NCBI GenBank assembly: GCA_023846275.1
Contig: CM043865.1
Location: 9,660,068-9,724,067 of the forward strand
DNA: 64,000 bases
DNA from: Vanilla planifolia
Taxonomy: Eukaryota; Streptophyta; Magnoliopsida; Asparagales; Orchidaceae
Reading direction: 5' to 3'
The notes beneath the pieces are model-generated. The model worked only from the letters and a program-made list of their open reading frames with translations, made no database searches and had not been told where the DNA came from. Each line of letters begins with the position of its first letter. The first letter of the stretch is position 1. Below are positions 13,390-29,699 of this stretch, piece by piece. The position numbers were made by a program, and so were the translations under genes.

Positions 13390-13640
13390 CATCAGAACAC
13401 ATGTTTTAGTACAAAAGGTTGCACATTGTATGCAAATGCCTTAGCATGGATGATGGCATAGGATGGTTGCACGTGTGAATGCTGGCCACCTACTTCACAT
13501 GCAGTCCATTTGTGAGGCATGGAATGTATGCACATAGGAATAGTACCTGTGCACGTGAACAATTCCCATAGCTTGGTCTTCTGTATAAGTGTAATAGGTA
13601 AATCACACACACATAAATAAGTCTTTATTTTGTAATATTT
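13390..13640 (+). repeat. Diverged dispersed repeat, copy 1
   Basis: Shares an ordered series of phrases with 19560-19800. The clearest is 'gaatagtacctgtgcacgtg' followed by 'aacaattcc' here, against 'gaataatactcatgcacttg' followed by 'aacaattcc' there. The flanking ~35 bases ('gtatgcacata', 'ctacttcacatg') also align loosely, and both copies run into an AT-rich tail. The nature of the element is unknown; LTR origin is possible. Confidence 0.5.
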
Positions 13641-16600
13641 GGTCAAAATTGCATGTTTCTTCTTGAAATTAAAAAAATTATATTTTGTAATAAAATGTAA
13701 GAATAATTAATGAGGAATTCTATTTTCTAATAAAAAGGTAAAAATTGTATTTTGAAATTAAGAACTTGAATTCCATATTCTTAAAGAATTTTATATTTTG
13801 TGGCAAAAATTTTTTCCTCTCCTTTCTACTTCTTTTGTTCATTCTCATGCTTTAATTTTCATTGTTGCAACTCTTAAAACAAGATTTATTATTGAGAGAT
13901 TTTGGGCGAGATCATCTTGTCGACATATCACTTATTGATTGGTCTTATCGTCAGGTCCCTTCTTAGAATGGTTAGTGTATTCTCACATCCTTTTGAAACA
14001 TTCACTTCTTTGAGCTCCATGGGTGCCATTCTATGTGCTTTTGAAATAAGTTTAGATCTTGACAACACTTAGATCTCAGACTCAATCTCTATATTGAAAG
14101 GAAGACTTAACTATTTTTTGGAGAAACATTCATAAATTTGTAGATGATAGGTACATGCTAAAGCCTCATGAACTTTTGATCTATAAAAAAATATGTTTTC
14201 TTTCATGGATTCAATTTGGTTTTGTTCAATACAATTTTCAAAGTTTTTATGGATTGCATAAGGGACTCTATGAAAATACTTTTCTACCTTAAGGGTAATG
14301 GGAACTCTAAGAAAAGAATTAGGAAGATAAGTGAAACTTGTTATTGCAGGTGTAGATCGAATGCTCTAATATTTATAATGAAAAGAAATGACATCTTTAT
14401 CAAATAGTAATTCGAGGGTCAAATGCCCATCCTTAAAGGATCAAAAGATACGATGTGGGTATTAGATTGTCCAATAAATTTTGAAAAATTGGTCTTATGT
14501 CAATATTAAATACTCAATAGACAATTTGATGATTGTTAGATGACAACCAAACAATTTAATAAAGAAAATAGATGATTCAATGAGGAGCTAGAGAGGGAAC
14601 CATCATGGTTTGGATGTACACTTCAAACATTTTATATCTATTAAACGTGAACTAATTAGTTTAATGACTCAAATCAGATGGTGTGATTGATTGGTAGATA
14701 ATTTGATCAGTATAATTAAGTGCTTAGGATAAATGGTGATCTAATTATAATAATTGAAGTTTAGTATATAATATGAAAAGTATGAGAGCAACTAACTATA
14801 TAATGGTGCAAAAACATAAACACATATATGAAATAGAGGACTAATAAAATTCATATATGCATATTTGCAAGAAACATGAAAAGGGATATGGAAAGGGGAT
14901 ATTACTATTATGATAATTGAGATAAACCATTACAATAATTGAGATAGACATGTTATTCAATAGTAATATGCATTTTCTTGTTGATTAACAAAGTAAAATT
15001 ATTATTTCTTTAATTGATGTAGATTGAAACTCATTTGTTGAGTTTTGTTTAATAAAATGATTTGATTGAATCTTGTTTTATTATTTTTTTATTATTCTAC
15101 TACTTGATGACATGATATTGAATTTCATTTTTTTTATAATGATGATGATTTATGTGTGTATATTGAATTATTTCATATAAATGAAATAACAAAAATCTTT
15201 ATTTGGTTTTTTCATGCTCTAATGATATAAAATTCATTTTTGATTTTTATGAGAGATAAATTTATTTTTTTATAGTTTAAATCAATTCTCTTGATGAATT
15301 AATCAAGCTCTATAAAAAAAAACCAATATATTTATATAAAGTACATTTTTAACACCTTCATTTGCCATGTAATCACTTATCTTTTTCCTAAATATAAAAT
15401 AAATAAACAAGGTGGGCTTAGTTTTCATTTAAATAAAACAAAGTCCAACCCCTACAAGTTCCATGTCTCTTGGTTGTCTATTAATAGTTAGCGATTCATC
15501 TTATGTTCTCTTTTGATGATTAACACAAACGAAAACAACCCAAAACAACTTTCAATGTTGACGGCAATTTTGCAAAGGTTGGTGCCATTGTGAGCCCCAC
15601 AAATCTCGGCCATTAAACATCAAATGTTGAATCAAACCAAAGCGAAGCAATCAAACTCATGTCATGAGGATGTCGTCCAATCCTGACAATGCATGCGTAG
15701 TTCATCGATGTGCCTACTCCAAACAAAAAGAGATAGAACTTGCTGACGAGTCTATTACAATAACATATCAGCCATTCCCTACTTTAACAAATTGAAATCT
15801 TCGTAAAATTATTCTATTTAATATAATAGATTTTTTTTAAAAAAAATATTATAAGTAATATATTTAATTTTTTTGGCTTAATATAAGGCAAAGTGGGTCC
15901 GACAAATCCCATTCATAAACATAGTCATGGATCAAAAGAAGGAGAACGATCATGATGTTGTTTGTCTCTTGAAAATACATGTTTATATCATCAACGTCAT
16001 TGTTCTCGAACAATAAGAGTGACAACATTTTCACGAGTCTGTTATTTAACATATTATTCATTTTATAGAATAACAAATTGAAATATTCATTCAATTAATC
16101 AGTTTAATACTTATAAATTTTAACAAAAAATTATTATATATAATTATGTATTTTTTCAGTTATGTATTTATTATTGAATATCAACTTGTTACATATACCA
16201 TATATGACGATAATCGTTTATAATTGTGGTTGTATATCAGTTTGAATGAAATGAATAAAATGTATTTATTTAGTGCAAATAAATAATTTTTTCTTACTTT
16301 TTATTAATTAATTCAAATTAGTCACTTGAGGTTTTAATTTAGATAATATGCTAAATTTTAATTTTAGATTTTTATATTGATGTGTTGCAAATGTTTTTGT
16401 TAGAATTTAATAAAATTACTTCTTATTTCATTTATTCCATATTTTTATGTACATTTTTGAAATTGAATTTTATACAATATTAATAAAACTTTATATCTTG
16501 TGTTCTAAATTTATAATAATTAGATTTTTTTACTAGCAAACATAGTTATTTTAATATAAATTATTTTTTCGTGAGATTGATAATATCAATCATTGTATTA

Positions 16601-19559
16601 GTGATAATTTGTTTGATTTGATTTTTCAAAACGTTTTATGGTTGTTTTTGTTATTTAGAGTTGAGTGATGTAGTATAATAGAACTTTCTCTTAAATCTCT
16701 CATATAATTTTTGGAATGAAAGAATTCAATCAATTTCAGAGTTAACAAAATTTATTTATAATAAGAAACAATAATGTAAAAAGTTATATTTTTTTATCAA
16801 TTTAACTAAGAAATAGGACTAGCTTTTCAATGCATGAATAAACCCCTAACATTATCAAATGATCCTAAGGATCAAATGAAATGATTTTTAATCTTTTATG
16901 CGACCTTCAATATATGCAATTCACTTTTTATGCTTCTTCTATTGACTTCTTATATTCATGACTTTTCAAATGCCTCCAACAGCTATGTCCCTTCATGTGA
17001 ATATCTTTTCACGTTTTATCCTTTTATTTACAAAGGTTTTCTATCATCTCTATCTTGTATAGATCTACTTTAATTCTTTCTTATCATATTATTATGATCT
17101 CACTATTACATTAGTATAATATTATCATTCATCTTATGTTATATGGATGATTTCAGCTTATAATGTTAGTCTTTATCTAATCGTACTATATGGTATTGAT
17201 CGTCTTATTATAGAATACAATTCAAATAACTTTTTGTAAAACTATCATTACTTTGTATAATATGATATTACTTGTAACATTTGTATAATCTAATTCTTAC
17301 AACTTTTACTAAATCATAACTAGTGATGGTCATGAATGTTATGTTTTTATTTTTTAATTATATTACTATGATCATTTTATCATATTGTATGATTGTTTTG
17401 TGATATCTTTCTTATATGTTTTTATATTAAATCTATTTTATTTTTTCATTACTTAATCATTTGGTATAATATAATTCTATCATATTATATGATCTAATTC
17501 TTTTACAAATTCTATACTTACACATTATCATACAGATATATTATTTTGTCATACTTGTATGATTAGTTATTATATTTTACACTCCATCACTAGTATGTTC
17601 TCAAATTTGGTCTTATCATTAATGACTCAATAAAATGACTTAGTAATTTGGTATGATCTTCATATTGCATTTTGTGTATGTTTACACTTGTCTCACGTTT
17701 ATTCTCTCTCTTGCTCAATTATACTATACTATACTTTATAATCATATTGTACAATCAATCATTATTTACTAAACCTTTCAATTGCTCCAGATCATAATCT
17801 ACTACACTTTATCATATTTTTAGGTTCTCATAATCTTGCATTTGTAATCTAGTTCTATTTAATGACTTTGCTCATTTGATTGACTCTCTTACTCAATTGT
17901 ATCGTATAATACGATGCATCAAAATCTTTAGAAATTTTAAAAAAATTATAAAACTTATCAAAATATATTTTGATCAAAATCATTATTTTGTGACTCTTCT
18001 TTCATTAAGATTATTAATTATTTTCTAATATTTATCTTTTCAACATCTCATTATTAAAATTAATTAAAATTTTTTATTCTTATTTTTGAGATTTTATAGT
18101 TATGATGTAAAATATTTTTTCACAGTAACTAGTAGAACTCAAATATTTTAAAATCTAATGCATTATATCCAAGAAAATATGATAAAAAATAATGTTGTAT
18201 TAATCACTTTATTCGTCATTCTCTTGGTTCTTGTGTAATGCATCCATATCATATGAAATTATTAAATCAAAAATAAGATGTATCAACCATTATAAGCTCA
18301 ATAGTAAACACTAAATAGCATAATACTAAATAATACAAATTTTTGTCATATCACATGTTAAGGTCTATAAGATATAAGTGATAAAACAATAATACTACCT
18401 TATGAAAGCATCATGTAACGGCCATCATAAAAAATGCCATATTTCCTTATTCTAGTTTATTTTTTTTATCACAAACATGTATAGAATACTGATTTTGAAA
18501 ACTATAAAGTTTTTATCAATGTATATAAATTAATAGTTCTCCAAAAGCAAACACTTAAATAGTTGAAACTTCTCATTTTATTTATGTTTTCATGGCTATC
18601 TCATTCTCTTTCAATTCTTTTTCTTCTCAAAGCTAATTAACTTATTAAATAAAAAATATTTTAAATCTTTCAAATTAAAAATTAACATTTCAAATTCTAA
18701 TATTTTATCTTCTTTTCCACTATTTCTCAAACTAGTAATTAGACATATAAAAATAAAAACATTAATTTAGAATTTAATTAAAACGTTTGGTTTAAGCAAA
18801 TTTATTGAATTTTTTTAAATTTAATCATCTTCCAAATATTTATTTTTTATTTTAAATAAATCTAAAGTATTTTAAGCCAAAAAGTAAATTTTTTACCTTT
18901 ACTTTTTAAGTTTTTAATAATATTTTCTTTCTAAAAGTTCATTTAAAGATTAACTTAACATTTTTTTCCAATACGTTTAACATCTAATTTTATGATCAAG
19001 ACATGTTATATTTTCAAAAAATTAATATTTTATTTTTTATGACGATAGGTACTTTTTTAATATTTTCTTTCTAAATTCATATAAATATAAAATGCATATT
19101 AATTCCTTGTAAGTTTATCTTCTTTTATTATCGATGCAATTCTGATTTTTATAAACATTATACGATTGGACTTTAGATAAAATATAATATTTGTTAGAAT
19201 CATCTAATATTTTAATATTTTTTAATAATTCTTTATAATAATATTTGTCTTTGTAATTTCAGTTTTTCATTTCATTATTGATTCAAGGTTGCATCTAGTT
19301 TTGTACTAATTTATAACTCACTATTTCAAATTCTCTTCCCTCTTTGTTTGGACTCATTGCTAATTTTGACAATTGTTACAAATTTGTTAATTTGAAAAAC
19401 TTTTCAAAATTTGATAATACTCACTAGAACTTCAAATTAATAAACTCACATACTTATAGGCTAAAACTCAACTAATTATTAATTAGATGATAATAATTTC
19501 TAATCTTTCAAAAATACTTATTTAAATAATACTTGTATGTGTTTTGCTCAATTCATTTG
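13641..19559. other. AT-rich intergenic stretch, no gene recognised
   Basis: No gene seen. The piece at 15520-15780 is richer in GC ('ggtgccattgtgagccccac') and could be a worn gene or repeat fragment. A short local duplication links 15745-15800 and 16034-16090 ('cgagtct' then 'aacaaattgaaat'). From about 17040 to 17960 the sequence is a monotonous mix of 'tatgatc', 'tcatatt' and 'gtataat' phrases, like that at 62.6-63.6 kb. Confidence 0.45.
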
Positions 19560-19800
19560 TGTTTTGCTCGCAAGTGGTAGGTGAACCTACCACAATGTTG
19601 TGGTCAATGCCCACATGAAGGGTCAATCTACTACACACGGGAATAATACTCATGCACTTGAACAATTCCTCAACACATTTGTATGCATGCAAGAGGTGTG
19701 AGACATATCCAAGATCAAACTGAGATTTGAAAATTTTAAAAAAAATTTATATTTATGATGAAAATCATATTATTTTTTATTTTATAATAAAATATTATAT
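19560..19800 (+). repeat. Diverged dispersed repeat, copy 2
   Basis: Partner of the block at 13390-13640, same orientation. It contains a small hairpin, 'gtggtaggtgaacctaccac' at 19574-19593, that the first copy lacks. Confidence 0.5.
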
Positions 19801-20043
19801 CTAAATCTCTATATAAAGAGATAAGAAAAATGTATGAAGTAATTCAAAACTCTAAGAATTAAATATTTCTAAATTCAAAAATCCTAAAAGGAAACGTTTT
19901 TTAAAAATATGATCCCATTGTAGCAAAAAAGACTTCTATCGTTATCATGCTTCTACATCTGTTATTGCTACTTTGAAAAGATAGTTCGCTATACCTTATA
20001 CATAAATCACTATTAAAATATTTTTTTCTTTATCTATCTATCA

Positions 20044-20046
<3 letters not shown>

Positions 20047-20134
<88 letters not shown>
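20047..20134. repeat. (TA)44 microsatellite
   Basis: Uninterrupted TA dinucleotides. Confidence 0.98.
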
Positions 20135-20137
<3 letters not shown>

Positions 20138-20149
20138 GTATTACCATTT

Positions 20150-21720
20150 GAGATGAAAGGAGATGATTTTTATTTTTTGACGTTCTAGTTTTCTATTCTT
20201 CTAAAAATGACAAGACAAGCAATTCTATTTCAAATCGATTTCCTATTTGTAATTATTCAACCATTCAAGCTTTTGAAAATTTGAATGATATTTTAGAAAA
20301 TTTTAAAGCATTGCAAACCTTTTCGTTTGACTACTTAGAGTTATATATAAGACTTGTGTTATGTTATGCAATGTTTCTTTTGATGATAGAGGCTTGAATA
20401 AAGTGACCTAGGAACTTAATGTAGGAACCTAATGAGATTGATGAAGTTAGAGCATATGTTAAAAAATTCAAATATGTTTAATGATGAATCATGATCAAAA
20501 TACTATAATAAAAAATATTTTTTATTTTAATTTTTTTAGATAGATAAAATAAAAAAAAAATAATTATAAATATTGAGCAATAGTTTGATTTCCTTCTTAT
20601 TTGTTTTAAATTTAGTGACATAACTCAAATGTGAAATCTCATATTGGCTAAAATACACTTCTCAAATAAAATAATTTGATAACTTGGAAGTCACAAATAA
20701 ATAAATCATGAGCAAAACTATATTTCTCTCTAAATGTTTATTATCCATTTTCTCTTTTTCATATCAATTAAAACTTGCAAATAAATATGGAAAAAAGTCA
20801 TTTACATGTTGGTTAAATTTTTCAAATAACATAGAGTACCTTTTTCCTGTCAACAAGCTTTGTCCTTTAGAGCCATTTAATTTTTGGCACAATACAATTT
20901 ATTTATTTGAATGAAATTGGCCAATAGTTGCACGATGTTCTACTTTCTATTATATCATATAGTTTTAAATTTTGTAAGACCATTTAAATTGAATTTATTT
21001 AACTCATGCTTTTGTTAATTCAACTTTGATCTCCTATTTGTAAGTTACTAATGTCCAACCTCATAAAATATTTTAAGAAAAATTATTTTTTTGCAAACAT
21101 TTTTATTTGATTGCTTGAAGCCATCCATAAGAATTGTGTTTATGTTACATTTTGTTTGTTGCAATGTTATAGATTTGAATCATGTGAGTTACTAATATGA
21201 AGTGATAAGAATATGATGAGCCTCGTGAAGTAGGAGCACATATTTGGAATGCAAATGCACTTGATAAATCACAATCGAAGTATTATTCCAAAATAAGATA
21301 GATATTTAAATAAAAATTTATTTTTTAAACTTTTTAAGAATAAGATAAAATAAAAATATAATAATTAAGAGTATTGAATGGTGGTTTAATTTTTAATCTT
21401 TACATTTTTTTCATTAAAAATCACTTAATGTACATTTGAATGGAATCCACCAAGAGTTGGGTGATGTTCTCATCCATCTTGCCTTTGAATAGGGAATTAG
21501 TGGTTTGTGTTTTTTAATAAATTGCTTTTAATTGTTATAGTTTCAAGTTTGGCAAAACAAATTAGATATAATTTCATCTACTCGTCATTTTATTAGTTGA
21601 ACATTGAGCTTATCTTTGTAAAAGATTGATATCTAATCTATAAAATTGAAAAAAAAGGATTTTGACATTTGAGAAATTTTGGTAAACTTGAAGGTAAGGT
21701 CAAGATCTGTCATGCAAAAC
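20150..21720 (+). repeat. Diverged duplicated block A, copy 1
   Basis: Resembles 25300-27150 over most of its length in the same orientation. Matching stretches include 'aatgacaagacaagcaatt' against 'aataacaagacaaactatt', and 'aaaaatataataattaaga' (21352-21370) against the identical phrase at 26338-26356. The paired phrases around 21490-21700 and 26850-27150 also match. Inside the block, two related ~400-bp units start near 20200 and 21030. A further short frame at 20708-20914 shows no family features. The identity of the element is unknown. Confidence 0.6.
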
Positions 21721-22019
21721 ATTAAAATTATTTTTATCGAGAGCCACTGAGTTATCATGTGTGCTCCATTGATCATGGTTATGAATGCAAAATATTTTGA
21801 GAAAGTTATGCTATGATAATAATCATATTGATTGAGCATGTGTGGTAAGATGAATTTTGTATTCACATGGAAAATTTTCAAGGTTATAAAGTCAACACTA
21901 AAAAGGAAGCTTTGGATGTTGTTTGTCTTCAATAAAACTCATTGTTTGCTAATATGCCCATTTGTCAAGAATTCAGATTGAGTTGAACTCTATGATAACT
22001 ACCCTTAAGCTAACAATAG

Positions 22020-23150
22020 GCATTTTTTGCATAGACTATTGTGTATCCAAAGGATTTAAAAATTAGTGCATAAAAGTTTTATTCCATCAACAACTTTTGT
22101 TGACATTCAAGACAATAAAATTTTGCTTTCTATGATGGAAATATTTTTATTGTAAAAAATCCTTAGGATATGATGATTTTATCATGACAGTTATCTGTAA
22201 AAGTTCTATAGAAAATACACAATGCAACACCCACAAGAGAAATATTATCAATTGTAATGCTTTGATAGCAATGGAACATTCAAAATGAATAATTTGTTAT
22301 TCTAATAATGCCTATTTTTGTTTTCATCTACTTTATGTTTGGTTTTTCTAGGATTTGGTTTAAATACAAATATTTGAGTCCTTTATTCATCTAATTTTTT
22401 TTTTGTTGTTCTCTCTTTGTAGATGTTCAATTTTAATAGTCTCTTCAATTTCATTATGTGTATTATATCATTTTAAAGATGAGTAATTAAATCATGATTT
22501 GTTGAGATTGAGAGGTATATATAATGCAAGAAGGGATTAATGGGATAGGTGATGGCAAAAGTGAGCCACTTTAATGATTATAATGGAAATAAGGAAATCA
22601 CACAAATGGGGGCAAATGATTTGCTCATGGATAGTTAAGATCGAGCAATATATCTAATGTAAGAAAAGATAGATGAGATGGATGATGGTAGTGACCTACT
22701 TCAAAGATTATAATGAAAATAAAGAAATCATATAAGAAATTGATTTTGGTGATTTGTTTCAAAATCTTGACAAATTGTGTGCATAATTATAATAGTTATT
22801 AGATCACCAATTTGTTAGAATTTTGAAAGGTATCTAACTACAAACTTGTAAAGTTATAAGTGTGGAAAACACCTTAAAATTATCTGAATTTTAGAGATAT
22901 TTTTATTGGTCAAAATCATAAACAACTAGCCCTAGGTTAGATTTCCTTGGTCTTAAAAAAAGTAACGTAACACTAGGCATTGTGACCAAAAGAAATATGA
23001 TCAAGGATTAATTAAGTAGATAGTTGTAGATGACTTTTGGTACAACCTTCTTATTAAATTGCATTGGAACTTATTGTCATTTGGCACCCAAATTAATAAG
23101 AATACATTGAACAACTTTTAGGGTTTTTTAGATTGAGTTAAAAGACTGAT
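22020..23150 (+). repeat. Diverged duplicated block B, copy 1
   Basis: Follows the same order of phrases as 24060-24860: 'acaagagaaatattatcaat' against 'acaagaaaaatattatcaat', then 'ggtttaaatacaaatatttg' against 'gattttaatataaatattta'. After that come a 'gatgagatggatgatgg'-type segment and 'tcaaggattaattaagtag' against 'tcaaggaatgaatttagtta'. It also contains an internal near-duplicate of about 130 bases (about 22515-22620 and 22650-22740). No coding function recognised. Confidence 0.55.
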
Positions 23151-24059
23151 TTAAATGTTGTTTTTTCCTTGAATTAAATTTCAATTCACTATAAAGCAAT
23201 CTAAACTAGGATATAAGGATTTCCTAATATGAATTATGTATTTTCCATCATCCTAAATTATTACATCAACACCTCCAATAAGTGTGATACTATCTAAATC
23301 CCATATAAACCCAAGTTCACGTCTAATACACCAACACATGACTAACACTAAAACTATGCTTGAATGATCTAGTGGCATGTGGAGAAAGTTACCTTGCAAT
23401 GTGGAATGGTTAGGATCCAACTGAAATTATTTAGTGATTTAGTTAGTTATGATTTTTTGTGTTAGTTGTATTTTTTAAAGTCTGTCAAAAATATACCTCT
23501 ATAGTACATCTGTATTTGTGATATGAACTCTATACATCATAGAGAAGTATGTGTTGGAATGCATATTAATACTTCTTATGACTAAATGTACCTAATGTTC
23601 TTTTAACAATTAGATGCATATAGATGTTTAGTAGTTTTCACTTACAACAAAAAATGTATCCTTTATGTGATGGAATCTTTATAAAAGAAAGCTTTTGTAA
23701 AAGAATTATTTTATCCCAATAGTTATAATTGGAAGGTTTATACATAATATATGATACAATACTCATAAGACAAATATTATTAATCATAATATTATTGAGA
23801 TATAGAAATAACCCATATTACAGAAAGACAACAAGTAATAATATAGGTGTAAATTAAAAATATTTTATATGTATAATATGAATACTTATGACCTTGTTAT
23901 AAATGTGTATAAATGGAACATAATATTATGGATGCTTCCTCATTTGGTGCAAAAATTATAAATACAAAATCTTATGAAAACATTAAGTGACATCATTAAT
24001 TAGGATTTTAGAAAATGTTTTGATAAATGACTATAGCTTTATGACAACTATGGTTTCCT

Positions 24060-24860
24060 ATTTTGAAGTGGACGTACACTTTTTTGGAAATTACAAGAAA
24101 AATATTATCAATGTGAAGAATAAATAAAAAAGTGCTTATGTATGAGAAATCTTAATATTCTTTTGTTCTCCTTAATGCTATTGCGAATGTGCTACCTTTT
24201 TAGGTCTTAATGAAGATCCTTTATAGTAATTTTATGGTTTTTATAAGATTAGATTTTAATATAAATATTTATCTTCTCTATTATTCCAATGATAATTAAT
24301 TTCAACATGCTAAATGGTTTTATGTTATGTATTCTATTACTTTAGAGGATGATTTCATTAATAATATTAAGTTAAGATAATGAGGTATATTTGATGTAGG
24401 TAGTGATAGATGGGATAAATGGTCATAATAGTGAGTTGTACAAATGATCACATTAGAAATAAAGTAATCATAAAAAAGAAACTATTCTAATGAATTTGTA
24501 TTTTGAAATCTCAATAAAAAAGCATGTAATAACTTAATAGAATTATTGGACCTTCAAATCCTCAAAATTTAAAAACATATTTAATATAAAATTATAGAGT
24601 TATACATGTAGAATAATTTGTTAGATTATGTGTAATGAATTAGTGATTTGGTTGGCAAATCCATAAAGATTTGCTTTGGATTTGGTTTTTCTAGTCTTGG
24701 ATAGATTACTTGAAGGTTAAACATTATAACCAAATAAAATAGAATCAAGGAATGAATTTAGTTAAACAAGTAGAGGATAGTTTTAATATTAACTCTTGTA
24801 AATTCAATGCCATTAGGTACCAAACTTTCTAAGATTACATAAAGCAATTTGTAGGCATTA
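24060..24860 (+). repeat. Diverged duplicated block B, copy 2
   Basis: Partner of 22020-23150 in the same orientation. Together with blocks A it suggests an old multi-kilobase duplication in this AT-rich stretch. Confidence 0.5.
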
Positions 24861-25299
24861 AAAAATTAGCTTGTAGGTTGATAGAATATTCATTTAGTAA
24901 CTGCATTCACTTTTTATTCATTATAAAATGATCTAGGCTTAGAAATTGTTAATAACTATTTAATATAATACAAGTTGTTAATAATATAGAGAAACAAGGT
25001 GAATATTAGCTCAAAAACAAAAAATGAAAATTGCAAACTCTAACCTATGTTGTAATATCATAAATTATTAATTATTTAATATAAAACATTATGAATATTT
25101 AACAATGTATGCACCAAAAAACTAAAACTAAAAGAGTTGTACAACTTCATTATACAATATGAACATATGGCAAGGCAAGTGGTCTCTTTTTGTATTCTAA
25201 GGAACTAACAACCATTCTATTTGTTTTACTTCATGCAATGAGATGCATAATTTTATGACAACCACCACAATAGCGCTTACATATACTGCCATTTAGCTT

Positions 25300-27150
<1,851 letters not shown>

Positions 27151-27589
27151 TCAAAACTAAAAACTCTTTTTTGTAAGTCCTTATTAAAGGTTTTTAATAT
27201 TTTAAATCATTATATTAAGTAGAAAAATTTTGCTAAATAGCATTAGTATCATATTGAGAGGTATTATTTTTATTTCATGATTATTTTTAATTTTGAATGT
27301 TGTAATCATGACAAATTCAATGAGTAAAGTAACAATATTTTAATACCTAAATTTTTTGTCTTAGTGAATTAAGAGAAACCTCAATACTTGTGTTATCTAG
27401 CATTTGAATTTCCTTCTCTATTAAATTAGAAGAGTTATGGGGTAGTTCGAGAACCATCTCATTGCCTAATGATTGGCTTGTCGAGTTTACATTTATTTTC
27501 TAAGGTTGTTCTTTAGAGACTTTGCATTTATTTGTATTTATGGAAAGTCTACTACAAGAGAGACCTTAATCTTCAAAATCTTGCATGTT

Positions 27590-28320
27590 TCTTCATTAGG
27601 AGGTTAGCTATTCTTATTTTGTTTACAATATTATAAGGTATACCCACGTTTCCTACATTCCTTACAATCACTTGGTAAGTTATCATACACAACTTTTTAT
27701 TAGAAGTAGTTGTTGGTCCTCAACTTTTTTTCTTTTACGATTCTAATACAAACTAGACAATCTTTCATTAGGTCTACATTTATACAAACTCTAACATGTA
27801 GTATAGTTAAATTGATGATGACAAGATCCAATTTTAGTAGAGTTATAATAGCTGACACAATCAAATAGAGAGCCTTCTTGTTCAAAAGATGAATGGAAAG
27901 ATGCTTTAAAAAGTTCCATATTGAAGCCTATAAAGGTTTAGCATTCATCTAAAAGTGAGGGTGTTATTTTAGTACACACATTTAAAACTCAATAATGTTC
28001 CAATTATCAATCAACAGTGCAAGTAGTATACTTCCAATGAGAATAGAATGAGGATATGTCTATGATCTAAGAAATCCATAAGAACAAACTAGTGAATCAA
28101 ATTTCTTAAAATTTGAATAAATAATCTTCATATTACATCATCTATGGGAATTATTTTCCTATTAAAGTGAGTTTGAAGAGAGCAACCAACTTAACATCCT
28201 CATCTTCAAGTAAGTTTAAGTTCACCTTTGAGTATTGACACTTCAACTACTTTACTTTTATTGGAGAGATATTTTTCATCCCGCTGAGCACCTTGCCTAA
28301 AGATTGATTTGGAGTGGAGT
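27590..28320 (-). pseudogene. LINE ORF1 relic (DUF4283 and CCHC-type zinc knuckle)
   Basis: Read on the minus strand, ordered pieces of a plant LINE (L1-clade) ORF1 protein appear. 'LDHRHILILFSLEVYY' is the DUF4283 core near 28070. 'LNKKALYLIVSAI' and 'LDLVIINLT' follow near 27880-27800, then 'VDLMKD' near 27770, and finally a zinc-knuckle relic 'LPSDCKECRKRGYTL' near 27670-27630. Stops and frame changes are frequent, so it is dead. In intact elements this nucleic-acid-binding protein accompanies ORF2, which would lie at lower coordinates on this strand; it is not there. The ORF2 relic at 29.7-32.5 kb therefore belongs to another insertion or a rearranged one. Confidence 0.8.
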
Positions 28321-29699
28321 TCCTTCACAAATTCACCCTAAGAAATTTCTCCCAAGGCTAGTAAGCTTGAGAGCAAACACCCAAAGATGAATAGCTAAGA
28401 GGAGGGAAGACTTACCTAGCACAAAGAATAAATTGCACTAATGATGAATCGTCTAGTTTGCTAGACTCCCTTTCCTAAACAAGTTGCCCTCAAATTTACC
28501 CATCATACGATAACATGGGGATTGGATTTTTATTCTAGCATTCATTGTCAATGTGTAGGCCTTATCTCTATCATGAACAATTTCTTTCATACCATCTAAT
28601 ATTCAAGTTTACTCCCTTTTTATTTCCTTCCCTTTTATCTTTGTATACTTCCATCTAATACTTTACCAACATTCAAATATGTATTGTTAAATTGGATATA
28701 TCTAATGTATGTCAAGTTATATACTTCCCTTTTTACTTTTTATATTATCTTGACTTCTTTTGACACTTGTAATTATAATTACAACTCATCTTTATTTTAT
28801 TTTTTGTATTATCATATAATGTTTTTTATTCTTAGCATTCACATTACATAAATAATATTATATAAAGACATCAAAATTTATGCATGAAAGTAAATGTAAT
28901 ACTCAAAATCAAAATAGATAAAGAGTGATCGCAAAATGATATCCTAAAAAGAGAAATCATCAAACAAGGAGAAACTTCTAGTAAGCTTCTTAATAAATGG
29001 TACAGTAACGAATAAGTACAACATCAACTACAAGAAGAAAGATCATGAGTTTCATAAGTTATAAATCTTGAAATGATGAGACATCTTTGAGGAAAAACAT
29101 GCATGGCATATCATGATAACTATATAGTTAAATATGTATAAGTTAAAATAATTTTGTGAAGGATGATCAAATAAGAATGGCTTATGTGTAAAGAATAATA
29201 CCTAATTAGATGGGAATAATACCTCACTATAAAAGGTGGGATATTACATTCAATCATGAAGTAAGTATAAAAATCATGATTAATTTTGAGAAAAGCATTT
29301 TATTAAACTTAATAATATGTTATATGTATGAATCATAAGTTATTTCTTAAAAATATACAAAAACAATATTTTTAATAAACATTTTTTAAGATTTTTAGTT
29401 AAATTAGAAATTTTATCTTCTATAATATTTTGCTTAATCTTTCCTTAATGTTTCTTCTAAAAGTTTAGTCATTCAACTTCAAAAGTTATTTAGATGTAGT
29501 TCCCTAATAATTTAAAGATTCTCGCGGAGCTTGAGTCAAGCACAAGTGCAATTTCACTATTCTGGCTTCGACAAACTAAGCCATGCTTGGTCATTGGCTT
29601 GGTATAACTTGACTACATTAAGTTCGATAAGGCTTGGGTCAACAAGTTGGAATGGGTTGAGTGGGTCATCTAAGTCGGGTGATACCTTGCTTTTAAGTA
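28321..29699. other. Mostly unassigned; possible LINE ORF1 leader
   Basis: 28321-28560 may be the start of the minus-strand LINE ORF1 relic but is too worn to confirm. 28560-29520 is AT-rich with nothing recognised. 29525-29690 is a GC-richer patch, open in both directions for about 60 codons with balanced composition ('gcttgggtcaacaagttgg'). I take it as a fragment of an unknown repeat that abuts the tandem array at 29700. Confidence 0.4.
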